From assembly GCF_002305895.1 (NCBI RefSeq), contig NZ_CP022203.1:8032001-8096000 (forward strand): a stretch of DNA of 64,000 nucleotides. Reading direction: 5' to 3'. Shown here one piece after another: positions 35,547 through 46,235 of the stretch. The notes under the pieces were generated by a model. That model was given only the letters and a program-made list of their open reading frames with translations. It was not told the origin of the DNA and did not search any database. The translations under genes were made by a program, and so were the position numbers. Position 1 is the stretch's first letter, and every line of letters starts with the position of its first letter. Source of the DNA: Corallococcus macrosporus DSM 14697. Lineage in GTDB: Bacteria; Myxococcota; Myxococcia; Myxococcales; Myxococcaceae.

Positions 35547-36299
35547 ATGACGCAAAATGCGGTACAGCCGCAAAACGCCATGCTCGTCTCACTCGTCATC
35601 CCCGTCTACAACGAGATTCCCACCCTCGCCGAACTGCTGCGCCGCTGCGTCGCCGTCGACTTCCCGAAGGAGCTCGTCCTCATCGACGACTGCTCGAAGG
35701 ACGGCAGCCGCGAGTTCCTGCGCCAGCTCCAGGAGCAGGGGGTGTCGCTGCTGGGCGGCACGCCGCGCAACCGCAACGAGGTGCGCGTCCTCTTCCAGGA
35801 GAAGAACCAGGGCAAGGGCGCGGCGCTGCGGCGCGGCTTCACCGAGGCCACCGGCGACATCATCATCGTCCAGGACGCGGACCTGGAATACGACCCGCGC
35901 GACATCCCCAACGTCATCCAGCCCATCATCGACGGGGACGCGGACGTCGTCTTCGGCAGCCGCTTCACCGGCACGCCCCGGCGCGTCCTCTATTACTGGC
36001 ACACCGTGCTGAACAACGTGCTCACCACGCTGTCCAACATGACCAGCGGGTTGAACCTCACCGACATGGAGACCTGCTACAAGGCCTTCCGCGCCGAGGT
36101 GCTGCGCTCCGTGCAGGTGGAGGAGGACCGCTTCGGCTTCGAGCCGGAGATCACCGCCAAGGTGGCCCGCGGCCGCTGGCGCGTCTTCGAGGTGCCCATC
36201 AGCTACCACGGGCGCACCTACGAAGAGGGCAAGAAGATTGGCTGGAAGGATGGCGTACGCGCCCTCTACGCCATCGCCAAGTACAGCGTGAAGCGCTAG
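35547..36299 (+). CDS. GT2 family glycosyltransferase (dolichyl-phosphate mannosyltransferase-like)
   Basis: 250 residues, GT-A fold. MLVSLVIPVYNEIPTLAELL is the nucleotide-binding start, LVLIDDCSKDGSREFL and IVQDADLEYDPRDIP give the DxD metal site, and VVFGSRFTGTPRRVLYYWH, FGFEPEITAKVARGRWRVFEVPISYHGR match DPM1/polyprenyl-phosphate sugar transferases. There are no C-terminal membrane helices, so it is a soluble or peripheral enzyme at the inner membrane, likely charging a polyprenyl phosphate for cell-surface glycans. GAAGGT precedes the ATG at 35547; Met at 35581 is an alternative start. Confidence 0.93.
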   Translation: MTQNAVQPQNAMLVSLVIPVYNEIPTLAELLRRCVAVDFPKELVLIDDCSKDGSREFLRQLQEQGVSLLGGTPRNRNEVRVLFQEKNQGKGAALRRGFTEATGDIIIVQDADLEYDPRDIPNVIQPIIDGDADVVFGSRFTGTPRRVLYYWHTVLNNVLTTLSNMTSGLNLTDMETCYKAFRAEVLRSVQVEEDRFGFEPEITAKVARGRWRVFEVPISYHGRTYEEGKKIGWKDGVRALYAIAKYSVKR

Positions 36300-36312
36300 G
36301 CCCCCGGGCCCG

Positions 36313-38412
36313 TCACACCTGGGCGCCCGTCGGCTCGGGCGCCGCCACCGGCAGCGGCGCGCCCGTCAGCAGGCTCTTGGCCGCCTCCACCGCGTCGTGC
36401 GTGCCCGTCAGCGCCAGCACGTCACCGGGCCGCAGCACCTCCTGCGCGGACGGCACGGACACGCTCGCGTCGCCCCGCCGGATGGCCAGCACCGTGGCCC
36501 CCGTGAGGCCGCGCAGGTTCACCTCCGCCAGCGTCTTGCCCGCCGCGGGGCTGGAGGCCTCCAGCCGCACCGGCACGGGCTCGCCCAGGCCCGGGAGCAC
36601 CTTGGAGACGTGGTCCAGCGCCTGCTCGTCCGCGCCGGGCTCCCGCGAGTGGGACTGCGCCGCCAGCGCCTCCACGATGACCTGCGCGCCCGCGCGGACG
36701 TGGCCGTGCAGGTTGGTGGCGCCCCGCCAGAACGTCACGCCCAGCGCGCCAATCAGCGCCAGCACCACGACGGGGCCCATGGCGCCCCGGAGGAAGGGCT
36801 GCGTAATCGCGACGACGGGCACGCTCACCAGCAGGATGATGCAGAGCTGCAGCGTCACCAGCAGCACGCGCCGCGGCGCCGCCGCCAGGTCCACCCGCCC
36901 GTCCTTGCGCCCGGGCAGCGCCGCCTCCGCCAGCTCCTCGCCCAGCCGGCGCGCCACCTGCACCACGCCCACCAGGAACGGGATGGAGAGCAGCATCGCG
37001 CCGCCAATGATGATGTAGCGCGAAAGCTGGTCGTCGATGCCGAGCTGCGCCTCGATGATGGACGCCAGCCGGCCCGCCATCAGCGAGGTGCCAATCACCA
37101 GGACGATGATGAGCACCGCGTCCAGGAGCAGCAGCCTCGCCAGCCGGCGCACCCCCGCGCCGAAGGTCTGCCGCCGGGGCGCGTCGCGCAGCCGCTCCAC
37201 CCAGGTGCCGTACAAGGTCACGAAGGTCTGCAGCGGCTTGGGCAGCTTGCGGTCCACGTAGCTGGCCACCGGCCCGGAGACGCGAATCAGCAGCGGCGTG
37301 GTGAGCGTCGTAATCGCGGAGACGGCCACCGCCACCGGGTAGATGAAGTTGCCCGTGGCCTTCAGCGACAGGCCCAGGCCCGCGATGATGAAGGAGAACT
37401 CGCCAATCTGCGCCAGGCTCATGCCCGCCTGCACGGAGGTGCGGGTGCTGTTGCCGGTGAGGAAGGCGCCCAGCGCCACGCTGAGAATCTTGCCGGTGAT
37501 GACGACGACGGTGAGCACCAGGATGGCCGCCCAGTGCTCCGCCACCAGCTCCGGGTTGATGAGCATGCCCACCGACACGAAGAAGATGGCCGCGAAGATG
37601 TCCTTCACCGGCTGCACCAGGTGCTCCACCACCTTCTCCTCGCCGGACTCCGCCACCAACGAGCCCGCGAGGAAGGCGCCCAGCGCCACCGAGTACCCGA
37701 AGGCCTGCGCCAGCAGCGCCACCGCGAAGCAGATGCCCACGCTGGCCACCAGCGTCGTCTCCGGCCGGTTGAGCTTCACCACGTAGCGCACCGCGCGAGG
37801 GATGATGAACAGGCCCACCACCACCAGGCCCACCAGGAAGGCCACCAGGCGGCCGGTGGTGATGGACAGCTCGCCCAGCGACAGGCCGGTGCCGGAGGAG
37901 ACGGCCGTCAGCGTGGCCATGAGGAGGACGGCGATGAGGTCCTCCACGATGAGCACGCCCACCACCAGCTCCCGCAGCCGGCCCCGGATGTTCTGCTCGT
38001 CGAAGGCCTTGGCGATGATGGTGGTGCTGGAGATGGCGATGAGCGCGCCCGTGAAGAGGCTCTCCACGGTGGTCCACCCGAAGGCGCGCCCCACCACGAA
38101 GCCCAGCCATATCATGATGCTGCACTGGATGACGGCGGTGACCCCCGCCGTGGGCCCCACGGAGAACAGCTTGCGGAGGCTGAACTCCAACCCCAGCGAG
38201 AACATCAGGAGGATGACGCCCAGCTCGGAGAGCGTCGTCACCACCTCCGGGTTGGCGACCAGCGGAATCGGCAGGTACGGGCCGACCACGAGGCCGGCCA
38301 GGATGTAGCCCAGCACCACGGGCTGGCGCAGCTTCTGGAAGAGGACCGTCGTCACGGCCGCGACGCACAGGACGACGGCAATGGCTTGGAGGACCTCGTG
38401 GGCTCCATGCAT
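36313..38412 (-). CDS. Kef-type monovalent cation:proton antiporter with C-terminal TrkA-C domain
   Basis: 699 residues. The first 390 residues are the CPA2 antiporter domain with about 12 helices (GYILAGLVVGPYLP, LSELGVILLMFSLGLEF, AISSTTIIAKAFDEQNI, GVLIVEDLIAVLLMA, SLAQIGEFSFIIAGLGL). A second membrane block of four helices follows (about 430-560). A TrkA-C ligand-binding domain ends the protein (GKTLAEVNLRGLTGATVLAI, RPGDVLALTGTHDAVEAAK). It lacks the TrkA-N nucleotide domain of KefB/C and instead resembles YbaL/CPA2 fusions with extra helices. It probably exports K+ or Na+ in exchange for H+ across the inner membrane. Confidence 0.92.
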   Translation of the reverse strand: MHGAHEVLQAIAVVLCVAAVTTVLFQKLRQPVVLGYILAGLVVGPYLPIPLVANPEVVTTLSELGVILLMFSLGLEFSLRKLFSVGPTAGVTAVIQCSIMIWLGFVVGRAFGWTTVESLFTGALIAISSTTIIAKAFDEQNIRGRLRELVVGVLIVEDLIAVLLMATLTAVSSGTGLSLGELSITTGRLVAFLVGLVVVGLFIIPRAVRYVVKLNRPETTLVASVGICFAVALLAQAFGYSVALGAFLAGSLVAESGEEKVVEHLVQPVKDIFAAIFFVSVGMLINPELVAEHWAAILVLTVVVITGKILSVALGAFLTGNSTRTSVQAGMSLAQIGEFSFIIAGLGLSLKATGNFIYPVAVAVSAITTLTTPLLIRVSGPVASYVDRKLPKPLQTFVTLYGTWVERLRDAPRRQTFGAGVRRLARLLLLDAVLIIVLVIGTSLMAGRLASIIEAQLGIDDQLSRYIIIGGAMLLSIPFLVGVVQVARRLGEELAEAALPGRKDGRVDLAAAPRRVLLVTLQLCIILLVSVPVVAITQPFLRGAMGPVVVLALIGALGVTFWRGATNLHGHVRAGAQVIVEALAAQSHSREPGADEQALDHVSKVLPGLGEPVPVRLEASSPAAGKTLAEVNLRGLTGATVLAIRRGDASVSVPSAQEVLRPGDVLALTGTHDAVEAAKSLLTGAPLPVAAPEPTGAQV

Positions 38413-38547
38413 CGGGACACCTCGAAAAAACCAGCGGAAGAGAGAGGTTCAGACCAGCCCGGCGGCGTGCGCCAGACCGCGCATCATGCGGAACGAAACG
38501 GCAGGGAGCAGGCGCGTCACCCGCCGGGCCGAATCGAAGCGCCGTCT

Positions 38548-39054
38548 TCAGCCGCGCGCGGGAGGCCCGCGCAACGACTGGGTGACGAGCGTCGGCCGGT
38601 CACCGGCGTCGCCTCCCGGCACCGCCAGGGCCGCGGAGCGCAGCAGCCGGACGGCGTCGGTGGCAACGGCCCGCCGCCGTTCTCGAGCCTGACGGTGCGC
38701 CTCCTGGAAGCCCGGCTGGAAGGACTCGCGCCCCCGGCCCAGCGACGGCTTCGTCTTCGCCGCCGCCGGAGCGCTCATCACCGCGGCCCAGGTGTCAACG
38801 CCCACCCCGGCCAGGCGCCCCCGGCGCCACTGCCCGGTGCGCTTGCCCACGAAGGCCACGCCGCCCCGGTCCACCCACGCGCCGGTGCCCTCGCTGGCGC
38901 GGAGCGTCACGGGCAGCTCGGCCGCCACTGTCAGCCCCAGGACGTTGATCCACGGGATGGAAGCAAGCACCGTGCCCAGGGCAATGGCCAGCAGCAGCCC
39001 GTGCGCGCGTCGCCCGGGGCGGGACAGCGGAGATGTCGGGCCGGCGGAGCGCAT
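38548..39054 (-). CDS. Hypothetical membrane-anchored or exported protein
   Basis: 168 residues. AGGAG lies six bases before the ATG at 39054, which is therefore preferred over the ATG two codons earlier. A hydrophobic segment (RRAHGLLLAIALGTVLASIPW) gives a signal anchor. The rest is Arg/Ala-rich (GKRTGQWRRGRLAGVGVDTW, FQPGFQEAHRQARERRRAV) and of low complexity. No family was seen. Coding character is decent but not strong, so the call is moderate. Confidence 0.55.
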   Translation of the reverse strand: MRSAGPTSPLSRPGRRAHGLLLAIALGTVLASIPWINVLGLTVAAELPVTLRASEGTGAWVDRGGVAFVGKRTGQWRRGRLAGVGVDTWAAVMSAPAAAKTKPSLGRGRESFQPGFQEAHRQARERRRAVATDAVRLLRSAALAVPGGDAGDRPTLVTQSLRGPPARG

Positions 39055-39385
39055 CCGCATCTCCTGTATTACGCGGGTGCCACCCAGTAAAGCGCTCCCC
39101 CGCGGCGGGAAAACGCCCATCCAGGGCCTGGCGGCCTGCTTTCTGCCGCGCCGACGAAACTCTTCTGCTTATTTCCCGAGAATCCCCGCAGCCCTCACAC
39201 CGTACCCCCTCTTCCCAAGGGGCAGGCGCCGTCCATGCCTGCTTTCAGGACGAGACATCGGTGAGGGCCGCCAGGAGGCCGCCTTCGGGGCCCCTTCCGG
39301 CACCACCCCCCCGTAGCGCGCACGCGCCGCGTCCCGCCCCCGCGAGACGACCCACGGCCGTGAGCACCTGGAGAAGGAAGCCCCC
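39055..39385. other. 331-base intergenic region
   Basis: Lies between two divergent genes and so must hold both promoters. I see no convincing -35/-10 or -24/-12 pair and no reading frame. A CACCTGGAGAAGG just before 39386 is the ribosome binding site of the rightward gene. Confidence 0.5.
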
Positions 39386-41341
39386 ATGGGAATCGGAAAG
39401 CTGATTGGTGGAGCGGCGGACGCGGCGAAGCGGGCCGCTGAGGCCGCGGCGAAGCGGGCGGCGGAGGCGGCCCGGCGCGCGGCGGAGGCGGCGGCACGCA
39501 AGGCCGCGGAGGCCGCGGAGGCGGCGGCGGCCAAGGCGGCGGAGGCCAAGGAGAAGGTCTCCAACGTGGCCCAGGAGCGGACCCGGGACGTCTTCGAGGG
39601 CGCCAAGGACAAGGCCGCTGACGCGGTGGGCGGCGTGGCCAACGCCACCCGGAACGCCGTCGAGGACACCAAGGACAAGGTCGGCCAGGTCGCTGGCGGC
39701 GTGGTCAACACCACGCGGAACGCCGTCGAAGACACCAAGGACAAGGTCGGCCAGGTCGCTGGCGGCGTGGTCAACACCACCCGGAACGTCGTCGAAGGAA
39801 CGAAGGACCGGGTGCAGGACGCGGCCGGCAACGTGCGCAACGCCGCTGGCGACGTGTTCGAGGCGGGCCAGCGCACGCTGAGCGCCACCGGCACCGCGGC
39901 GGCCGTCACGGCGAACGGGCTGGGGAACGTCCTCCAGGACGCGGCGCAGCGCGCGGGCCCGGTGCTCGACAAGGCCACCGACATCGCCGCGGACGGCCTG
40001 GACCACGCGGGCCGGGCCATCCAGGACGCGCCCACGCTCAACCCCCTGCAGGGCATTGGCAACGACATCATCGGAGGGGCGCTCCAGGGCGCGGCCGACG
40101 TGGTGAGAGACCCGGTGGACACCGCCCGGGCCATTGGCGACGCGGTCAACCTCAACCGGCAGGTGGACCAGCTCAAGCCGGGTGAGAGCACCTCCATCAG
40201 CCTCTACGCCGAGGCCAACGGCGCCACGCTGGCCGGCAAGGTGAAGGGCACCCTGGGCGTCAGCCGCAGCGAGGAGGAGGGCGGCGGCTACACGGTGTCC
40301 GTCACCGGCGAGGTGGGCGCGGGCGTGGCGGCCAAGCTGGGCGCCAAGGGCGCGGCGGACGTGGGCGCCGAGGCCTTCGGCACCGCGGGGGCCACGGTGG
40401 AGTTCCAGTTCGACACCGCCGAGGAGGCCAAGCGCGCCACCCGCATCATCGCGGCCTCCACCGCCACCGCGGGCGCCGCCGCGAGCAATCCCGTGCTGGG
40501 CGCCGGCGTGAATCAGGTCCTCGGGGACCCGATGTCGGACCTGGCCGGCCTGACGGAGAACATGAGCGCCGTGGAGTTCAAGCTGGGCGCCGAGGCCAGC
40601 GTCAACGCGGAGCTGGGCATGAAGGGCCTGCCGGAGGTCCTCAGCGCGGGCGCCGGGGCCGGCGCCGGGGTCAACCAGAGCACCACCGCCCGCATCGAGC
40701 TGGAGAACGGCAAGCCCCAGAAGCTGACCCTCAAGCAGAGCCTGGAAATCAACGGCAACGCCAGCGCGTCCGCCGGCGTGGGCATCCCCGGCGGGGACGT
40801 GTCCCTGCCCACCAACGCGTCCGCGGGCGTCTCCGGTTCGCTCGGGGTGGAGCTGGAGCAGAGCGTGGAGCTGCCGGAGGGCTTCAACCCCGCCGACTTC
40901 CTCCGGGACCCGAAGGGCACCGCCCGGGAGCTCGGCGCCAGCGTCCGTGACACCCACGAGGCCAAGCTGACGCTGACCGACTCGCGGCAGGCCAACGCCT
41001 CCGCGCTGGGCCTGGGCGGCGCCACCGGCCGCGAGGTGAAGGCGGAGATCAGCGGCAACATCAACGACATCGCCACCAGCGGCGCCTTCGGCAGCATCGC
41101 CCGGGGCGACGTGGGCCAGGCGCTGGAGCAGCTCAAGGACAAGGTCGACATCAAGGCCACCGTCCAGGACAAGCACAAGGTGACGGGCGACCTGGGCGTG
41201 GGCATCCACGCGGGCGTGGGCGGCGGCGAGGTGGGCCTGTCCACCGAGCGCACCTACGCGGGCGAGGAGCAGGACCTCACCGCGGCCCAGCTCGCCGAGC
41301 TGTACCTCACGCAGCGCTGGTCGGCCGGCATCCCGGGCTGA
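39386..41341 (+). CDS. Large Ala-rich protein with amphipathic-helix repeats and a beta-rich C-terminus
   Basis: 651 residues, no signal peptide. Residues 12-60 are almost pure Ala/Lys/Arg/Glu helix (AAKRAAEAAAKRAAEAARRA). Residues 67-154 contain 22-residue tandem repeats (NAVEDTKDKVGQVAGGVVNT). From about 265 on it becomes beta-rich and Gly/Ala/Ser-rich, with regular alternating strands (STSISLYAEANGATLAGKV, YTVSVTGEVGAGVAAKLGA, SLEINGNASASAGVGI, KVTGDLGVGIHAGVGGGEVG). It could be a large lipid- or surface-associated structural protein. No known family was recognised. It is followed by a clear terminator hairpin. Confidence 0.8.
   Translation: MGIGKLIGGAADAAKRAAEAAAKRAAEAARRAAEAAARKAAEAAEAAAAKAAEAKEKVSNVAQERTRDVFEGAKDKAADAVGGVANATRNAVEDTKDKVGQVAGGVVNTTRNAVEDTKDKVGQVAGGVVNTTRNVVEGTKDRVQDAAGNVRNAAGDVFEAGQRTLSATGTAAAVTANGLGNVLQDAAQRAGPVLDKATDIAADGLDHAGRAIQDAPTLNPLQGIGNDIIGGALQGAADVVRDPVDTARAIGDAVNLNRQVDQLKPGESTSISLYAEANGATLAGKVKGTLGVSRSEEEGGGYTVSVTGEVGAGVAAKLGAKGAADVGAEAFGTAGATVEFQFDTAEEAKRATRIIAASTATAGAAASNPVLGAGVNQVLGDPMSDLAGLTENMSAVEFKLGAEASVNAELGMKGLPEVLSAGAGAGAGVNQSTTARIELENGKPQKLTLKQSLEINGNASASAGVGIPGGDVSLPTNASAGVSGSLGVELEQSVELPEGFNPADFLRDPKGTARELGASVRDTHEAKLTLTDSRQANASALGLGGATGREVKAEISGNINDIATSGAFGSIARGDVGQALEQLKDKVDIKATVQDKHKVTGDLGVGIHAGVGGGEVGLSTERTYAGEEQDLTAAQLAELYLTQRWSAGIPG
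39585..39850 (+). repeat. 66-bp tandem repeat (22-residue amphipathic units)
   Basis: Units begin at 39651, 39717 and 39783 (period exactly 66 bases); the first two are nearly identical in DNA and the third is diverged. A more decayed copy precedes them at about 39585. Each encodes two 11-residue turns of the LEA/synuclein/apolipoprotein kind. Confidence 0.85.
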
Positions 41342-41354
41342 CCTCGGCACCGCC

Positions 41355-41382
41355 GGGAGTCCGCCCGCTCCGGGCGGCTCCC
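41355..41382 (+). terminator. Terminator-like hairpin
   Basis: GGGAG-t-CCGCCC-gctcc-GGGCGG-CTCCC: an 11-base-pair stem with one bulged T, 13 bases after the stop of the repeat protein gene. No T-tract follows. Confidence 0.65.
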
Positions 41383-41527
41383 AGGCGTGTGGGCCCGTGT
41401 CGTCCGGGCCCGTCCCCTGCGCCAGGAGACAGGCACTTCGTCCGCCATGGCACACCCGCGGCGGGCGGGCGCACCGGCCCCTCCGGGCGGGAGTGTCCCT
41501 TTTGCGGGGCGGACTTAGCTTTCCGAA

Positions 41528-43280
<1,753 letters not shown>

Positions 43281-43302
43281 ACGCCTCCGGGCTTCGGCTC
43301 CC

Positions 43303-43333
43303 ACGGCGCCACCTCTCCGGAGGCTGGCGCCGT
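43303..43333. terminator. Terminator between mreB and a convergent gene
   Basis: ACGGCGCCA-CCTC-tccg-GAGG-c-TGGCGCCGT: a 13-base-pair stem with one bulged C, then TTcgcgTTT. It is 22 bases past the mreB stop and 8 bases from the convergent GST stop, so it can serve both. Confidence 0.8.
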
Positions 43334-43341
43334 TTCGCGTT

Positions 43342-44076
43342 TCAGGGGCGGCGGTGCTTCGCGTAGAGGCCGTCCCGCCACGCCAGCAGGTCCGGGAAGC
43401 GGGCGGCGAGCGCCGCGTCGCTCCACACCGCTCGCGTGCCCGGCTTCAGCGGCAGGTAGCCGTCATCCACCGCCCGCACGAACTGGAGCATCAGCGCGGC
43501 GGTGACGTCCGCGTAGCTGAAGCGGGACAGCAGGTAGGGCCGGCCGCCCAGGGCTTCCCGCAGGCGCTCCAGCGCGGGGACGACCTTCTCCTGGAGGAAG
43601 GCGTCGATGTCCGTGGGCGTCTGGTGCTTGCGGGCCACGAAGCGCGCGCCCAGCTTCGCGGAGGGCGCCAGCAGCGACCGGAGCCCCACGGGCAGGAAGG
43701 CGGGGAGGCTGTCCGCCTGCGCCTGGCGGCTCTCCAGCAGCGCCGCCACCACCTTGGCGCGCGCCGCGGAGAGCACCTGGTCGCTCTCTTCCTCCCAGCG
43801 CTGAATCACCGGGAGGTCCGCCGCGGGGAAGAGCGGCGCCCCCTGCCCCAGCTCCTCCGCGCGCCGCGCGATGACGAACGAGCCGGCGAAGGGCTCCCCA
43901 TCATCGATGAGCAGCGGCACTGCGGGCTTCACGCCCCGCGGCGTGCGCCAGCGCAGCAGCGGCTCACCGATGAGCGGCAGGTGCTCGCGGTAGCGGTAGG
44001 CGACGCCGTGGTGGTCCAACGCCCAGCGGGCCTTCTCCGTCCAGGGCGAATAGCTGATTCCATGGAGTGTGCGCAT
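43342..44076 (-). CDS. Glutathione S-transferase family protein
   Basis: 244 residues. The N-terminal thioredoxin-like domain reads MRTLHGISYSPWTEKARWALDHHGV, with RWRTPRGVKPAVPLLIDDGE carrying the cis-Pro (VP) and EPFAGSFVIARRAEEL in place of the usual 'ES..I..YL'. The C-terminal helical domain has VPALERLREALGGRPYLLSRFSYADVTAALML, the classic GST N-capping box (S-x-x-D). The 'SPWTEKAR' start has Ser where bacterial beta-class GSTs have Cys. It is a cytoplasmic conjugation or peroxidase enzyme; the substrate is unknown. Confidence 0.88.
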   Translation of the reverse strand: MRTLHGISYSPWTEKARWALDHHGVAYRYREHLPLIGEPLLRWRTPRGVKPAVPLLIDDGEPFAGSFVIARRAEELGQGAPLFPAADLPVIQRWEEESDQVLSAARAKVVAALLESRQAQADSLPAFLPVGLRSLLAPSAKLGARFVARKHQTPTDIDAFLQEKVVPALERLREALGGRPYLLSRFSYADVTAALMLQFVRAVDDGYLPLKPGTRAVWSDAALAARFPDLLAWRDGLYAKHRRP

Positions 44077-44188
44077 GCCGCCCGGGACAGTACGCCCGAC
44101 GACGGGCGTGACTCCAGGGCCGCTGACGAATCAAACCCTCACAGCGCCGCCCGGGTCCGGCGTTATGTCTTCCGCCAACGCATGTCAT

Positions 44189-45202
44189 TCAAGCCGTGAT
44201 GACCAGTTTGCCAAACGGACCACGGTCCAGGTGTTCGAGCGCCGTGGGCAACGCATCGAGCGGATAGACAGTGTCGACCACGGGCTTCAATGCCAGCCGG
44301 TCCACCGCGCGCACCAGGTTCTCCAGCCCGCGTCGGTGTCCGACGAAGATGCCCTGGATGACGCCGGAGGACATGAACAAGGGCTGCACCGGGAAGCGGC
44401 TCTCGAAGCCCTCGAACACGCCGATGAGCGACACGCGCCCATCCGACGCGAGCGCCTTCACCGAGCGGCCCAGGTTGTCCCCACCCACCAACTCCAGGAT
44501 GTGGTCGGCCCCCGCGCCTCGCGTCAGCTCGAGCACCGCCGTGTGCCACTCCGGCGTGTGGCGACGATGGATGCCGTGCGCGGCGCCCAGGGCCTTCACG
44601 CGGGCCAGCTTGTCCTCGTCCCCGGACAGCACGATGACCTCCGCGCCCAGGGCGGCGCCGACCTGCACGGCGAACAGAGACACGCCTCCCGTGCCCTGCG
44701 TCACCACCGTCTGTCCCGGACGCAGCCCGCCCAGCTCCACCAGGGACGTCCACGCGGTGAGGCCGGCGCACGGCAGCGTGCTCGCCCGCACGTCATCCAG
44801 CGTCGTGGGCGCAGCCACGAGCCACTGCTCCGGCATGACGACGTACTCGGCCAGCACGCCCGGCGCGTTGCCGCCCAGGCTGCGCACCGCCCCACGCGGC
44901 GCGGGCCCCTCCACCCAGTCCGTCTGGAAGTTGGCGATGACGCGCGCCCCCTCCTTGAAGCGATGCACGCCCGCGCCCGTCGCCACCACCACGCCCGCCA
45001 TGTCCGAAGCCGGCGTGAAGGGCTGATGCGCCGTCGCGGAGCCGCCCCCATCGAGCATCAGCTTCTCGCGGTAGTTGAGGGAAACGGCAGACACGCGAAT
45101 CAACACCTCGCCGACGCCCGGAGCGGGAATCGCCACCTCCGCCAGCTCCAGGTGCGCCCGTCCCGCCTGCTTCGCCTGCCAACGCTTCATGGTTCCGCCC
45201 AT
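44189..45202 (-). CDS. Zinc-independent MDR-family NAD(P)-dependent oxidoreductase
   Basis: 337 residues. It is a quinone-oxidoreductase-like MDR protein: GroES domain PGVGEVLIRVSAVSLNYREKLML and FTPASDMAGVVVATGAGVHRFKEG; Rossmann segment GQTVVTQGTGGVSLFAVQVGAALGAEVIVLSG (GTGGVS). The catalytic-zinc Cys of alcohol dehydrogenases is absent (SLNYRE). It probably reduces quinones, enones or aldehydes with NADPH. The start MGGTMKRW at 45202 has GGAG 9 bases upstream; Met at 45190 is an alternative. It is divergent from a LysR gene with a dense operator between, so it is the likely regulated target. Confidence 0.9.
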   Translation of the reverse strand: MGGTMKRWQAKQAGRAHLELAEVAIPAPGVGEVLIRVSAVSLNYREKLMLDGGGSATAHQPFTPASDMAGVVVATGAGVHRFKEGARVIANFQTDWVEGPAPRGAVRSLGGNAPGVLAEYVVMPEQWLVAAPTTLDDVRASTLPCAGLTAWTSLVELGGLRPGQTVVTQGTGGVSLFAVQVGAALGAEVIVLSGDEDKLARVKALGAAHGIHRRHTPEWHTAVLELTRGAGADHILELVGGDNLGRSVKALASDGRVSLIGVFEGFESRFPVQPLFMSSGVIQGIFVGHRRGLENLVRAVDRLALKPVVDTVYPLDALPTALEHLDRGPFGKLVITA

Positions 45203-45257
45203 GTTTCGCTCCGTGTCCTGCGTGAAAGTGACGCGGGAGCTATACGGACGAAGCAAC

Positions 45258-45295
45258 GTCGCCAGTGGCGACACTTTGTCGAGTCACTGGCGACA
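45258..45295. promoter_or_regulatory. LysR-type operator between divergent genes
   Basis: Nested symmetry: GTCGCCAGTG (45258-45267) and CACTGGCGAC (45285-45294) form a perfect 10-base inverted repeat. CGACA-CTT-TGTCG (45269-45281) is a 13-base palindrome between them, and TGGCGACA repeats directly at 45266 and 45288, 22 bases apart. It lies 26 bases before the LysR start, where LysR tetramers normally bind. Confidence 0.75.
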
Positions 45296-45320
45296 CGCAG
45301 GCACCAATGGGAGCAGCGTC

Positions 45321-46235
45321 ATGATGGACCGGATGGGGGGCGTCTTCGCCTTCGTGCAGGCCGTGGAGGCGGGAAGCTTCGCGCTCGCGGCGGAGCGCAT
45401 GGGGCTCTCACGTTCGGCCGTGGGGAAGAGCATCGCGCGGCTGGAGGAGCGGCTGGAGACGCGGCTGTTCCAGCGCACCACGCGCCGGCAGCGCCTCACC
45501 GAGGACGGCCAGGCCTTCTACGAGCGCTGCGTGCGCGCACTGGCGGAGCTGGAGGCCGCGGAGACGGCCTTGGACTCCGGCCGGCGCGCCCCCACGGGCC
45601 GGCTGCGCGTCAGCGCGCCCATGATGTTCGGCCGCCACTGCGCCGCGCCGCTGCTGCGCGAGCTGGTCCTCCAACATCCCGGGCTGGAGCTGGAGATGGC
45701 CTTCAGCGACCGGATGGTCGACCTGGTCGAGGAAGGCTTCGACCTGGCCCTCCGCGTCGCACCGCTGGCGGACCACGCGGGGCTGACGGCACGCCGGCTG
45801 GGCGTGCAGACGATGTCCGTCTGCGCCGCGCCCGGCTACCTGAAGCGCCGCGGCCGCCCGAAGACGCTCGAGGACCTGGGACAGCACGACGCCGTCGTCT
45901 ATGGCCGCAACGGCGTCAACAAACCCTGGCGCTTCCCGGACGGCCAAGGCGGCGAGCAGCGCGTCGTCGTCCAGGCGCGGCTGCGCTTCGATGACGTGGA
46001 GACCATCATGGACGCCGCCGTGCAGGGGGCCGGGCTGGCGTGGCTCCCCCGCTGGCTCATCGCGGAGCACCTGCGCGGCGGAACGCTCGTCGAGGTGCTG
46101 GAGAAGCAGCGCCCCTATGACAATGAAATCTACGCCGTGTGGCCCCAGAGCAAGCACCTGACCTCGAAGGTGCGCGCGGCCATCGACCTCCTCGTCGCGC
46201 GCATCCCCGAACGGCTGGCGCCCCCTCACCGCTGA
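45321..46235 (+). CDS. LysR-family transcriptional regulator
   Basis: 304 residues. The winged helix-turn-helix is AFVQAVEAGSFALAAERMGLSRSAVGKSIARLEERL with RLFQRTTRRQRLTEDG. The effector domain (about 90-295) has GRLRVSAPMMFGRHCAAPLL, FDLALRVAPLADHAGLTARRL and AVQGAGLAWLPRWLIAEHL, the AaeR/PecT-like subgroup that often controls a divergent oxidoreductase. GGGAG precedes the ATG pair (MMDRMGG). It presumably regulates itself and the divergent MDR gene. The effector is unknown. Confidence 0.95.
   Translation: MMDRMGGVFAFVQAVEAGSFALAAERMGLSRSAVGKSIARLEERLETRLFQRTTRRQRLTEDGQAFYERCVRALAELEAAETALDSGRRAPTGRLRVSAPMMFGRHCAAPLLRELVLQHPGLELEMAFSDRMVDLVEEGFDLALRVAPLADHAGLTARRLGVQTMSVCAAPGYLKRRGRPKTLEDLGQHDAVVYGRNGVNKPWRFPDGQGGEQRVVVQARLRFDDVETIMDAAVQGAGLAWLPRWLIAEHLRGGTLVEVLEKQRPYDNEIYAVWPQSKHLTSKVRAAIDLLVARIPERLAPPHR

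Noticed and set aside
36397-39090. 897-codon rightward open frame
   Set aside because: Antisense to the Kef antiporter gene; no domain or start signal.
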